Under the pieces are notes generated by a model, which did no database searches, had not been told where the DNA came from, and worked only from the letters and a program-made list of their open reading frames with translations. Shown one piece after another: positions 1 through 7,046 of a stretch of DNA of 17,048 bases. Position 1 is the first letter of the stretch, and each line of letters opens with the position of its first letter. Location: positions 1-17,048 of the forward strand of contig JALHTD010000203.1 in assembly GCA_022865555.1 (NCBI GenBank). Reading direction: 5' to 3'. Source of the DNA: Thermoanaerobaculaceae bacterium (GTDB lineage Bacteria; Acidobacteriota; Thermoanaerobaculia; Thermoanaerobaculales; Thermoanaerobaculaceae). The position numbers and the translations under genes were made by a program.

Positions 1-609
1 ATCGGCGTGGTGCCGGGCCGCGACTTCAAGCCGGACCTGGTGGCCGACATCCGGCTCGCTCGCGCCGGTGACCCCTGCCCGCGCTGCGGCGCGCCCCTCG
101 TCCTCAAGCGCGGCATCGAGGTGGGCCACATCTTCAAGCTCGGTACAAAGTACTCCGAGCCGATGGCGTGCAACTACCTGGACGAGAAGGGCGAGACGCA
201 CGCCATGATCATGGGCTGCTACGGCCTGGGGATCGGGCGCACCATCGCGGCCGCCGTCGAGCAGAACAACGATGAGCACGGAATCATCTGGCCGCGGCCG
301 CTGGCGCCGTTCGAGGTCGAGCTGATCGCGCTCAACCCGGACGTCCCCGCGGTCAACGAGGCCGCCGAGAAGATCTACGCCGGCCTGCAGGCGGCGGGGG
401 TCGAGGTGTTCTACGACGACCGCGACGAGCGCCCGGGCGTCAAGTTCAACGACGCCGACCTGATCGGCTTCCCGCTCCGGGTGGTCGTTGGCAAGAAGGG
501 GGTCGAGCAGGGGCAGGCCGAGCTTTCGCTGCGCCGCGACCGCGTCAAGGTGCCGGTGCCGCTGGGGGACACGGTTGCCAAGACGCTGGAGCTGTTGGCC
601 GGCATGTAG
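1..609 (+). CDS. proS: Proline--tRNA ligase, C-terminal part (5' end outside window)
   Basis: This is the C-terminal ~202 residues of bacterial-type prolyl-tRNA synthetase, the cytoplasmic enzyme that charges tRNA-Pro. The frame is open at base 1 and ends with TAG at 607-609. Visible family marks are the segment GIEVGHIFKLGTKYSEPM, the class II motif 3 stretch GCYGLGIGRTIAAAVEQ followed by NNDEHGIIWP, and then the alpha/beta anticodon-binding domain (from about PFEVELIALNP to the end) with YDDRDERPGVKFNDADLIG. A CPRCG pair lies just before the GIEVGH segment; it may be half of a small metal knuckle but only two cysteines are seen. The domain order and the C-terminus look complete. A 58-codon ORF starts 8 bases after the stop and is probably co-transcribed. 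The identification is secure; the N-terminal catalytic and editing parts are not visible. Confidence 0.97.
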   Translation: MGVVPGRDFKPDLVADIRLARAGDPCPRCGAPLVLKRGIEVGHIFKLGTKYSEPMACNYLDEKGETHAMIMGCYGLGIGRTIAAAVEQNNDEHGIIWPRPLAPFEVELIALNPDVPAVNEAAEKIYAGLQAAGVEVFYDDRDERPGVKFNDADLIGFPLRVVVGKKGVEQGQAELSLRRDRVKVPVPLGDTVAKTLELLAGM

Positions 610-617
610 AAAAGGTC

Positions 618-794
618 ATGACTTACAACTTCAACGCCGACCGCTGGTACGAGAATCAGAGGGGCCTGCTGGTCGCGCGCCGCGAGCGGGGCGAGCTGGA
701 CGAGCGCACCTTCGCCGAGGCGCGCGATGAGCTTGACCGGCGCTACGAGGAGATGCTCTCCAGGCTGGATGGGTCGTTCCGGCTTCCGACCTGA
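618..794 (+). CDS. Small conserved-looking protein of unknown function, 58 aa
   Basis: ATG at 618 gives 58 residues ending TGA at 792-794. The protein begins MTYNFNADRWYENQRG and continues with a highly charged amphipathic helix (pattern RRERGELDERTFAEARDELDRRYEEML), ending LDGSFRLPT. The helix pattern 'GELDERTFAEARDEL' is reminiscent of SHOCT-type short C-terminal helices (a Gly-x-hydrophobic-[DT]-xxEF-like turn between two helices), but the match is only by eye. It has no membrane segment or signal peptide, so it is likely cytoplasmic. It starts 8 bases after the proS stop with a weak ribosome site (AAAGG very close to the ATG). The spacing suggests translation coupled to proS. It converges on the RDD gene with only 8 bases between the stops. 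Composition is protein-like (Trp-Tyr-rich start, regular i/i+3/i+4 charge pattern), which argues that it is real. Function unknown. Confidence 0.6.
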   Translation: MTYNFNADRWYENQRGLLVARRERGELDERTFAEARDELDRRYEEMLSRLDGSFRLPT

Positions 795-802
795 TCGGCG
801 TC

Positions 803-2239
803 TCAGCGGATCTCGAAAGCGGACTTGAACTCGAGCTTCGTCCCGGTGATCCTGTCCTCGATGATGTGGCGCTGGGTGTATCTCCCTCTCGGCACGCCGG
901 CCTCGAGCGAGACGCGGGCGGTCAGCGGCAGGTAGAACGTGGCGGGGTGGTACACGAACGTGTCCTCGACGCTCTGCCAGTCGGGGCGGTCGAGCACGAC
1001 CTCACCCGAGGGTCCGATGAGCCTGTAGGCCACGTGGAGGCTCGCCTTGTCGTCCCGGAAGCCGATGCCGAAGATGCCGAACGAGTAGTGCACGGGTTGC
1101 TCGGCAAGGAACACCGGCGGGCTGACGGGAGGGCCGTCCTCGGAGGACCGAAACGTGAAGTCGCGCACCTCGAGTTTGGTGGCCGGCGCGATGGGTGTCC
1201 CTTCCACGGGGATTGCGGGCGACCGTTCGGCGCTCCTCTTCCCGAGAGCATCCTCGGCTTTGATCATCACCTTGCACGTTCCGGGGGGAACGAACGGTGG
1301 CAGGCGGAAGTGCAGCTTCCCTGTGATCGGGATGTTGCCGGTGACCGGCTCGCGGAGCACCAGGTTAGTTGGCTTGTCGAGCGGAAGGCCCGCGGCGTCG
1401 TACGGAACCATCGTGATCGAAACGTCCACCAGGTTCTTGGTGTCCCTCGCGTACCCCGTCAGCTCGTACCTGAGGAAGACCTGGTCGCCGGGCCTGTAGG
1501 GTCCACGCTTGCGCACCGGGCCGCCCTCGGACTCGAGGAACTCCAGAGTGGCGACCGTGATGCCGGTAGCGGGAGGCGGTGCGGCTCGGTGTATCACGTA
1601 CGCACCGTACGCCCCGCCGCCGACGCCCGCGAGCCAGAGGAAAACAACCAGGGCCCGCAGGCCCTTGCTCGGCTCTCTCTCCACCACCACCGTGTCGGCG
1701 ACGTGGTCGCCCAGACGCTGGCGCTGCTTGGAGAAGATCGCGATGAAGAACCCCACCAGGTAACCGGCCAGCGCGTCCACGATTCGGAGCAGGTTGCGCA
1801 GGAACGAGGCGCCCATGGTGCACTCCCCGCCATGCGTCATCCTCACCTGCACCCCCGCCATGGCCTTTCCGAGGGTGGCACCGAAGGCCCCCTCGAGGAG
1901 GGAGGTGTAGAGGAAGCCGAAGAGAAGGGTGGCGGCGATCGCTACGACGCCGGCCTTCCCGGTGACCGAGAATCCGCTCTCGCTGACCCCGCCCCAACGG
2001 GTCGCGGCCCACATCCCGGTGACCGCGAAGACGGCGGCCAGCACGACGGTGTCCAGAACCACCGCGATCATCCGGTCGCCGAGGCGCGCTACCGGGGGTC
2101 CGGCGAGACCCGGAGCTCCGACGACAGGGGGTGGCGGGGCGGCGGCCTTGCGTCCGCTCCGCGAAGGCAGCGGATGCGCGCACATCTCACACGCGGAGCT
2201 GGCGTCCGAGTTCTTCCACCCGCAATTCGGGCAGAACAT
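803..2239 (-). CDS. Zinc-ribbon / RDD-domain membrane protein with extracytoplasmic C-terminal region
   Basis: A 478-residue membrane protein of unknown role. Residues 3-20 form a zinc ribbon (CPNCG...CEMC). A Pro/Ala linker follows, then an RDD domain at about 50-190: R52, D55 and D63 in ARLGDRMIAVVLD are the residues that name the family. Hydrophobic helices lie near 58-80 and 97-118, then GATLGKAMAGVQV, a helix near 155-170, and the closing KQRQRLGDHVADTVVVE. One more helix lies at about 194-215. The remaining ~260 residues are beta-rich, look like two Ig/CARDB-like modules (start YRPGDQVFLRYELTG; second module from about KLEVRDFTF), and should face the periplasm. I start it at ATG 2239 because GGAGGTGAG sits 1 base before that codon; an ATG 12 bases further out overlaps this ribosome site. 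It is preceded by a 96-base gap after the transglutaminase-like gene. The RDD call is firm, the function unknown. Confidence 0.88.
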   Translation of the reverse strand: MFCPNCGWKNSDASSACEMCAHPLPSRSGRKAAAPPPPVVGAPGLAGPPVARLGDRMIAVVLDTVVLAAVFAVTGMWAATRWGGVSESGFSVTGKAGVVAIAATLLFGFLYTSLLEGAFGATLGKAMAGVQVRMTHGGECTMGASFLRNLLRIVDALAGYLVGFFIAIFSKQRQRLGDHVADTVVVEREPSKGLRALVVFLWLAGVGGGAYGAYVIHRAAPPPATGITVATLEFLESEGGPVRKRGPYRPGDQVFLRYELTGYARDTKNLVDVSITMVPYDAAGLPLDKPTNLVLREPVTGNIPITGKLHFRLPPFVPPGTCKVMIKAEDALGKRSAERSPAIPVEGTPIAPATKLEVRDFTFRSSEDGPPVSPPVFLAEQPVHYSFGIFGIGFRDDKASLHVAYRLIGPSGEVVLDRPDWQSVEDTFVYHPATFYLPLTARVSLEAGVPRGRYTQRHIIEDRITGTKLEFKSAFEIR

Positions 2240-2240
2240 G

Positions 2241-2249
2241 CTCACCTCC
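2241..2249 (-). promoter_or_regulatory. Ribosome binding site that fixes the RDD-protein start
   Basis: On the minus strand GGAGGTGAG precedes ATG 2239, leaving five bases between GGAGG and the ATG. The other in-frame ATG (2251) lies upstream of and touching this motif and has no comparable site of its own, so the shorter start is preferred. Confidence 0.7.
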
Positions 2250-2335
2250 ATGCGTTCGTCAGCAGATCAAGTTTGGGGCCGGGGACCGCCCGCTGTCAAC
2301 GCGAGAACGTCACTCACTGCGGCGGCGGGGCGGCC

Positions 2336-2974
2336 CTAGCGCTTGGGCTTGTAGAGCCCGGCCCTGTTGATGCCGAGCATCCCGGCCTTGTACGAGCGCT
2401 CGTCCACCTTGGAAAGAGACGCCGCCTGGCGCCGGCCCAGGAGCGGGAAGTGCCGGACGGTGTCGAGCCGTGAGGCGATCACCCCCAGACCCTCGTCGCT
2501 GGTCTCCCAGCAGAGAGCGTCGAAGCGGGAGAGGTCGAGGGGTCTCGAGTAGGCGCGGAGGGTCTTCTCACGGTCCACGTTGAAGAAGTCCTCGAAGTAG
2601 GAGAGCACGAGCTCCCGCAGGGTACGGAAGACCGGCTCCCGGAAACGCAGGCCGACGTAGTTGGACTGTGCCACCGCACCGATGTGCCCGCCGCGCTGGA
2701 AGATCGCGATGACGTGGTCATCGTCGCGCACCGCCCTCATGTCAACCAGCAGGGGAGGGTGGCCCAGGCGACGAAGCGCGGCCGCCGCGAACAGCGCCCC
2801 GTCGAAGCAGTGGGCCTTGCGGTCGCGCAGCACGCTCCTCGGGCAGCGGTAGACGGGGTCCGCGCTGTACGAAAGCCGGTCGAGAAAAGCCTGGATCCGC
2901 GCCGGATCGGCGAGGCGGTCGAGCACCGCGAGCTCGGCCCTGGTCCACTGGCCGCGACTTCTCGTTCTGCTCAA
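2336..2974 (-). CDS. Transglutaminase-like (papain-fold) protein, 212 aa
   Basis: The open frame extends far upstream, but that part only mirrors the cytochrome gene. The first start outside it is TTG at 2974, 10 bases after the cytochrome stop (2985), with GAGGG about 7 bases before it. The product has 212 residues, no signal peptide and no membrane helix, so it is probably cytoplasmic. The core has a Cys in KAHCFDGALFAAAALRRLG (C56) and a His in VRDDDHVIAIF (H87), followed by QSNYVGLRFREPVF. This order of Cys at a helix start and His in a strand is what transglutaminase-like cysteine folds show; N105 could be the third catalytic residue. The C-terminal part (YSRPLDLSRFDALCWE...) is not assignable. 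I recall similar proteins scattered across bacteria as hypotheticals. The substrate and any link to the cytochromes are unknown. Short spacing suggests co-transcription with the cytochrome. Confidence 0.72.
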   Translation of the reverse strand: MSRTRSRGQWTRAELAVLDRLADPARIQAFLDRLSYSADPVYRCPRSVLRDRKAHCFDGALFAAAALRRLGHPPLLVDMRAVRDDDHVIAIFQRGGHIGAVAQSNYVGLRFREPVFRTLRELVLSYFEDFFNVDREKTLRAYSRPLDLSRFDALCWETSDEGLGVIASRLDTVRHFPLLGRRQAASLSKVDERSYKAGMLGINRAGLYKPKR

Positions 2975-2984
2975 CGGGTCGCCC

Positions 2985-4850
2985 TCATGCCCCGTGCGCG
3001 GCCACCGGCGTGGCTGACGCACGGGCGCTCTTCGCGGCCGGCCCCGTGAACTCGTGACAGGAGGCGCAGTCGCCGCCGTCCTTGTAGTGGTCCTTCTTGT
3101 CGTCGTGGCAGGCCACGCATGCGTCGCGGCCGGTGACCTTCCAGATGTGGGGCTGGTGGCAGTCGGTGCAGGAGGCGTCCGGATGGCCGCCCTTTGTGTG
3201 GATCCCGGGCAGCTTCTCATGGCAGGTCTTGCAGTCGTTGATCGGCTTGATCTCCTGCTCCTTCGCGTGGCAGGTGTCGCATCCCCCCGACATCATCGGC
3301 GTCTTGGCGTCGAGCCTGTGGCAGGTGGTGCAATCCGCGCTGGGGCGCACGCCCGGGGCGTGACATCGGTTGCACATCATCGTCGCGTGCTTGCCCTTGA
3401 GCGCAAAGGGGTGCCAGGCCTCCTCGGAGACCGGCGGCAGGGCACCGAGCGTCTCCAGCGGGCCGCGCTGCGGCATCGTGTGGCAGGCGGTGCATGACCG
3501 GGTGAGGATGTTTCCGTCGGCCGTTGCGTGCCGGCCATCGTGGCAGCGGAAGCAACCAGGCCAGTTGCGGTGGCCGATGTTGTCCGGATAGGTGGTCCAG
3601 TCGACCTTCATCTTCGGGAACACGCTGCGGTTGTAAATGCCGGTGGCGATGGCGACCGCGTCCTCGATGTCCGCGCCCCTGCTGGCGTACACGGCGGGGT
3701 AGTTCTTGGCGTAGAAGTTGAAGATCCTGTCGCGGATTTGTTTGTTCGCGGTGACCTGGTCGGGGTAGCCCGCCATCAGGGCTTCCGCCGCCGTCTTCTT
3801 GACCCACGGGAGGTCCCGCTTGATGCTTCCGTTGTTGAGGGCGAGGTCGATGGCCCGGTCGGGCGGGGTGAAGATGTGGGTGGGCCGGTTGTGGCAGTCC
3901 ATACAGTCCATGGTTTTCTTGGGCAGCTTCGCAAGCTCCTCGCGGGAGATCGGCTTGTCGAGCGACGTGTACTCCCGCTCCTGCCCGTAGGCCCCAACGA
4001 CCTTGAACCAGGCGATGTCCAGCTCCTGTTCGTCGCGGGCGGCGTAGATGATCCTGTTGTCGATCACCATGTGCCAGTGGATGCCGGCGCTCTGCCCCAG
4101 CTTGGAGGTGCCGCCGCCGGTCTTCATCATCAAGCTGATCTGATCGCTGGTGTTGGCCTCGTCGTACCGGAAGTAGGGGATTTGCAAGAGCTGCGCCCCG
4201 TAGAACTTCTGCGGCCAGTGGCACTCCTCGCAAGTCTCCCGCGCCGGGCGCAGGTTCTTCACCGGGACCGGGATCGGCGTGGGGTAGGTGTGGAACGTCA
4301 CGGCCAGGACCTGCCGCGCGCCGGAGAGCTTGGACTTCACGTAGAACGACGCTCCGGAGCCCACGTGGCAGTCCACGCAGCGGACCTTGGCGTGGGGGGA
4401 GTGCTGGTAGGCCGCAAACTCGGGCTCCATGACGGTGTGGCAGAGCCTGCCGCAGAACGTGATGGACTCGGTGAAGAGAAAGGCATGATACCCGGCGACG
4501 CCCAGGAGCAGCAGGAGCAGGAACCCGCCGATGAGGGCGTAGGCGAACTTCTTGCGCTGGAGGTCATCGTTGAGATCAACCCTTGGATACGGAGGTGGCG
4601 CCTCGGCCCCCAGCTTTCGCCGGCGGCGGCTCTCCCGCCGCATGCCGTACAGGACGATGACCAGCCCGAGGAGGAGGAAGGTCGGGAAGATCATGTAGGT
4701 GACGATCCCGAAGTAGGGGCTGGTCTGCCTCATGACGAACTGCACCAGCGACGCGAAAACAATCAGAAGGGCGCTGCCCGCGACAACGAGCCCGCCGAAG
4801 TAGCTCAGCGGGTTCCTGTAGAGTCCCTGACCTGGCTGGTGTGTGGTCAC
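2985..4850 (-). CDS. Multihaem c-type cytochrome, NapC/NirT-like, three membrane helices and 12-13 haem sites
   Basis: A 621-residue cytochrome that should anchor in the inner membrane and expose its haems to the periplasm. Three hydrophobic helices lie at about 18-40, 46-70 and 101-126. The haem part begins with CGRLCH (C133-H138, three residues between the cysteines) in the NapC/NirT-like setting FCGxxCHTVMEPE. Twelve CXXCH sites follow at C158, C207, C316, C433, C453, C493, C507, C524, C540, C561, C578 and C595. A long haem-poor stretch (211-315) may be a quinol- or partner-binding region; the closely spaced C-terminal group (480-600) looks like a cytochrome c7/c3-type wire. The start is GTG at 4850 with GGGAGGA eight bases before it. 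It follows the NrfD gene after 238 bases that hold a possible promoter. Likely role: electron transfer between the quinol pool or NrfD complex and periplasmic acceptors. The acceptor is unknown. Confidence 0.92.
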   Translation of the reverse strand: MTTHQPGQGLYRNPLSYFGGLVVAGSALLIVFASLVQFVMRQTSPYFGIVTYMIFPTFLLLGLVIVLYGMRRESRRRRKLGAEAPPPYPRVDLNDDLQRKKFAYALIGGFLLLLLLGVAGYHAFLFTESITFCGRLCHTVMEPEFAAYQHSPHAKVRCVDCHVGSGASFYVKSKLSGARQVLAVTFHTYPTPIPVPVKNLRPARETCEECHWPQKFYGAQLLQIPYFRYDEANTSDQISLMMKTGGGTSKLGQSAGIHWHMVIDNRIIYAARDEQELDIAWFKVVGAYGQEREYTSLDKPISREELAKLPKKTMDCMDCHNRPTHIFTPPDRAIDLALNNGSIKRDLPWVKKTAAEALMAGYPDQVTANKQIRDRIFNFYAKNYPAVYASRGADIEDAVAIATGIYNRSVFPKMKVDWTTYPDNIGHRNWPGCFRCHDGRHATADGNILTRSCTACHTMPQRGPLETLGALPPVSEEAWHPFALKGKHATMMCNRCHAPGVRPSADCTTCHRLDAKTPMMSGGCDTCHAKEQEIKPINDCKTCHEKLPGIHTKGGHPDASCTDCHQPHIWKVTGRDACVACHDDKKDHYKDGGDCASCHEFTGPAAKSARASATPVAAHGA

Positions 4851-4901
4851 CGATCTTCCTCCCGAAGATTCTTTCGCCTCAACTCGAAGGTCGCTGCGAG
4901 G

Positions 4902-4930
4902 ATGGTATTCACGCAGCTCCCTTCTGACAA
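4902..4930 (-). promoter_or_regulatory. Possible sigma-70 promoter for the 13-haem cytochrome gene
   Basis: Read on the minus strand: TTGTCA (4930-4925), 17 bases, then TACCAT (4907-4902). This is 5/6 and 4/6 to the consensus boxes at ideal spacing. It lies about 50 bases before the GTG start, within the 238-base gap (4851-5088) between the NrfD stop and the cytochrome start. No other convincing element is seen in that gap; a GTG-initiated frame of 67 codons crosses it but looks non-protein-like. Confidence 0.35.
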
Positions 4931-5088
4931 GCCTGTGTTTCTCGGACTGCCCGCAGACCGGTTACGCTGCACGGCCTGTCCCGCTGCCTCGTGCTCGGCG
5001 AAGTTCTGAGAAGCCGCCGCTGGCTGGCCGCTGAGGGAAGCCAGAACCACTGCCCGGGCGCGTCGAGGCGGGAAGCTGCACCTTCCGG

Positions 5089-6282
5089 CTAGCTGCTCCT
5101 CGACTCCTGCCAGGGTGGAAGGAGCTTGACGAGCAGGAAGAGGATCAGGAACGGCAGGATCAAAAATCCGATACCGACCAGGAGGCCCTCGGCGCCCACC
5201 AACTGCATCTTGTAGACCGTGAGACCACGCAGGCTCTTGGAAAAGAGCTGTCCACCGATCACGACGTTCCAGCGCGTGCTGAAGATTCCGACCTGGATGA
5301 GCAGAGCGGCAATGAAGTAGCCTACCCGTTTCAACTCGTCAGGGAGCCTCGAGAAGCGGGCTATTGCCAACAACAGGATTGGTCCAATGGTGCCCAGCAA
5401 GATCTGAACGATAGTCAGGCTCAGGAAGAGCTTGCTAAAGATGAGCTCGCTCAGGATCTTGATGGACTCTTCAGATTCGTAGAGCCGGTGGATGAAGTCC
5501 AAGGTCTCGAGCGACAGGTCGACGATCAACGTGTAGAGCAGGAACGACGCCAGCTTGTTGAGGCAGCTCATTTCCGGTGTCTTGCGCCGCACCAGCGTGG
5601 TGAAGTAGTAGAGGAGCAGGACGAGCGCGATACCCGAGACGATGGCAGAGAAGAGGAACACGATCGGCATGAGCACGCTCGACCACCAAGGGTTGGCTTT
5701 GACCGATCCGAAGATGAAGCCCACATACCCGTGGAGGAGAAACGCGGAAGGTATGCCGATCAGCGTGATGGTGTGGACCGCCTTCTGGTCAAAGGCCACC
5801 GCCTTGGGGGAGATGTCATTCGAGCCAAGCGAGATGAGCCGATAGGCGAGCCTCCGCCATCCCTTCTGACTCTCGCTCCATTTCACCACGTCGGCTCGGT
5901 ACTCGAACCAGATCTCGAGCAGAAGAACCACCATCAGGTACCAGGCATAGACAAAACCGAACATCGCCATCGCGGACTCGAAGTGCGGCGTGAGGAAGAT
6001 CTCGAACGACCGCTCTGGGTGCCCCAGGTGCGCGAGAAGCGGCATAGGCGCGACGATCAGAAAGGCAAGCGCCGTGAGCATGGCGAGCCGGTAAGTGGGC
6101 TCCACCTCTTTAACCTTGAAGACTTTCTCGAGCGAGGCGAGGATGAATGCCCCTGCCACCAACCCGGTGAGGTATGGGTAGATGACAACGAGCAGCGCCC
6201 AGTGAAGCTCGGCCTCGTTGGGGTAGATGAAACCGGAGACCTGGCTCAGGCTTTCCGCAAGCTGCTTGAAGAGCTCGTCCAC
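5089..6282 (-). CDS. NrfD/PsrC-family integral membrane subunit of a quinone oxidoreductase complex
   Basis: A 397-residue polytopic membrane protein that in known complexes (NrfD, PsrC, DsrP, ActC/ActF) binds quinone and carries electrons to or from an attached Fe-S subunit. About nine hydrophobic helices are visible, roughly 27-50, 66-84, 103-127, 169-192, 200-227, 241-264, 280-308, 318-336 and 364-388. Typical NrfD marks are HLGHPERSFEIF (85-96), PSAFLLHGYVGFIFGSVKAN (178-197) and RWNVVIGGQ (337-345). The open frame runs 213 bases further upstream, but that part is a shadow of the ferredoxin gene. I start at GTG 6282, two bases after the ferredoxin stop, with GGGAGG ten bases upstream. Base composition is clearly lower in GC than the ABC genes (bases 5401-5460 are 29/60 GC). 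It is almost certainly the membrane partner of the two genes transcribed just before it. Confidence 0.93.
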   Translation of the reverse strand: MDELFKQLAESLSQVSGFIYPNEAELHWALLVVIYPYLTGLVAGAFILASLEKVFKVKEVEPTYRLAMLTALAFLIVAPMPLLAHLGHPERSFEIFLTPHFESAMAMFGFVYAWYLMVVLLLEIWFEYRADVVKWSESQKGWRRLAYRLISLGSNDISPKAVAFDQKAVHTITLIGIPSAFLLHGYVGFIFGSVKANPWWSSVLMPIVFLFSAIVSGIALVLLLYYFTTLVRRKTPEMSCLNKLASFLLYTLIVDLSLETLDFIHRLYESEESIKILSELIFSKLFLSLTIVQILLGTIGPILLLAIARFSRLPDELKRVGYFIAALLIQVGIFSTRWNVVIGGQLFSKSLRGLTVYKMQLVGAEGLLVGIGFLILPFLILFLLVKLLPPWQESRSS

Positions 6283-6284
6283 GG

Positions 6285-7046
6285 CTACCGTACCTCCCTG
6301 TCCAGCTCGGAGTAGAGGACCTTCGGTTCCGTGTTGAGGTAGGGCTTGAGAACTTGGAGTTGGCTCATGCGCATCAAGCGGCGCAGGGGACTGGACATAG
6401 CCTTGAGCTCGCCGAAGACTCGCGCCTGGGTAGGGCACACCTCGACACAGGCCGGAAGCAGACCCTTGGTGATCCTGTGGTAGCAGAATGTGCATTTGTC
6501 AGCGGTCTTGGTTCGTGGGTCGAGGTAGCGAGCCCCGTACGGGCAGGCCTGAATGCAGTAACGGCAGCCGATGCAGTAGTCCTTGTCGACGAGGATCACG
6601 CCGTCCACGGACTTAAACGTTGCGCCGACCGGGCATACCTGGACGCAAGGTGGGTTGTCGCAGTGGTTGCAGAGCTTCGGCACGAAAAAGCTCCGCAGCA
6701 CCTCGCGGTCGGACTCCGCCGCTGAGAAGCCGTGAATTCCCCCCTCGGGGCTGTCGACGGTGACCTCTCCGTCGCCGTAGACCACGTACCGCTCAACCCA
6801 AGTGCGGAAGTAGTAGGGCTGTCTCAGCACATCGTTCTCGGCCTTGCATGCCTCGGCGCACCGGCCGCAGCCGATGCACTTGTCGACTTGGATTCCCATG
6901 CCGTAGTAGTGCTCACCGGCGTCGTAGCCCTCTTTCTTCTCGTCGGCGAAAAGCGGCAGCGGGCCACACATGCTCAGCAGGACGGCAGAACACGGGAGCT
7001 GCAGCAGCTTGAGGAGGAACTCTCTTCTCTCACAAGTGGTTGCCAT
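6285..7046 (-). CDS. Tat-exported four-cluster ferredoxin-type iron-sulfur subunit (DsrO/NrfC/HybA-like)
   Basis: A 253-residue electron-transfer subunit. The N-terminus carries a twin-arginine motif, ERREFLLK (R7, R8), followed by a hydrophobic stretch to about 33, so it should be exported folded to the periplasmic side. Sixteen cysteines make four [4Fe-4S] sites in the usual interleaved order: C57/60/63/67, C126/129/134/138, C158/161/164/168 and C185/188/200/204. The insert between sites one and two (about 70-125) is long. In DsrO, NrfC, HybA and the middle part of ActB this subunit links a cytochrome or catalytic subunit to NrfD. Here it lies between the octahaem cytochrome (whose TAG abuts this ATG with no gap; GGAGGG serves as ribosome site) and NrfD (2 bases away). 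A cytochrome-FeS-NrfD order matches Geobacter CbcSTU-like complexes as I recall them. Exact partner assignment is inferred. Confidence 0.93.
   Translation of the reverse strand: MATTCERREFLLKLLQLPCSAVLLSMCGPLPLFADEKKEGYDAGEHYYGMGIQVDKCIGCGRCAEACKAENDVLRQPYYFRTWVERYVVYGDGEVTVDSPEGGIHGFSAAESDREVLRSFFVPKLCNHCDNPPCVQVCPVGATFKSVDGVILVDKDYCIGCRYCIQACPYGARYLDPRTKTADKCTFCYHRITKGLLPACVEVCPTQARVFGELKAMSSPLRRLMRMSQLQVLKPYLNTEPKVLYSELDREVR

Noticed and set aside
2271..2299. Perfect TTGACA (2299-2294, minus strand) upstream of the RDD gene as a promoter
   Set aside because: No acceptable -10 box at 16-19 bases (CCAAAC or CAAACT only), so a promoter cannot be supported, though the gap of 96 bases could hold one.
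866..2473. Long plus-strand open frame (535 codons) opposite the RDD gene and its neighbours
   Set aside because: Rich in Arg, Gly, His and Asp with no domain, as expected for the antisense of GC-rich coding DNA. Similar frames opposite the cytochrome (3528-5009), gapN (9699-10700) and permease (12075-13358) genes were rejected for the same reason.
4847..5050. GTG-started 67-codon frame (minus) in the gap before the 13-haem gene, ending in a GTGA overlap with it
   Set aside because: No recognisable motif, composition unlike a protein, no ribosome site seen, and a promoter-like pair lies inside it. The overlap is probably chance.
6283..6495. 71-codon N-terminal extension of the NrfD-type protein
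   Set aside because: It overlaps the ferredoxin gene in another frame and is not NrfD-like. GTG 6282 with GGGAGG upstream, 2 bases after the ferredoxin stop, is the better start.
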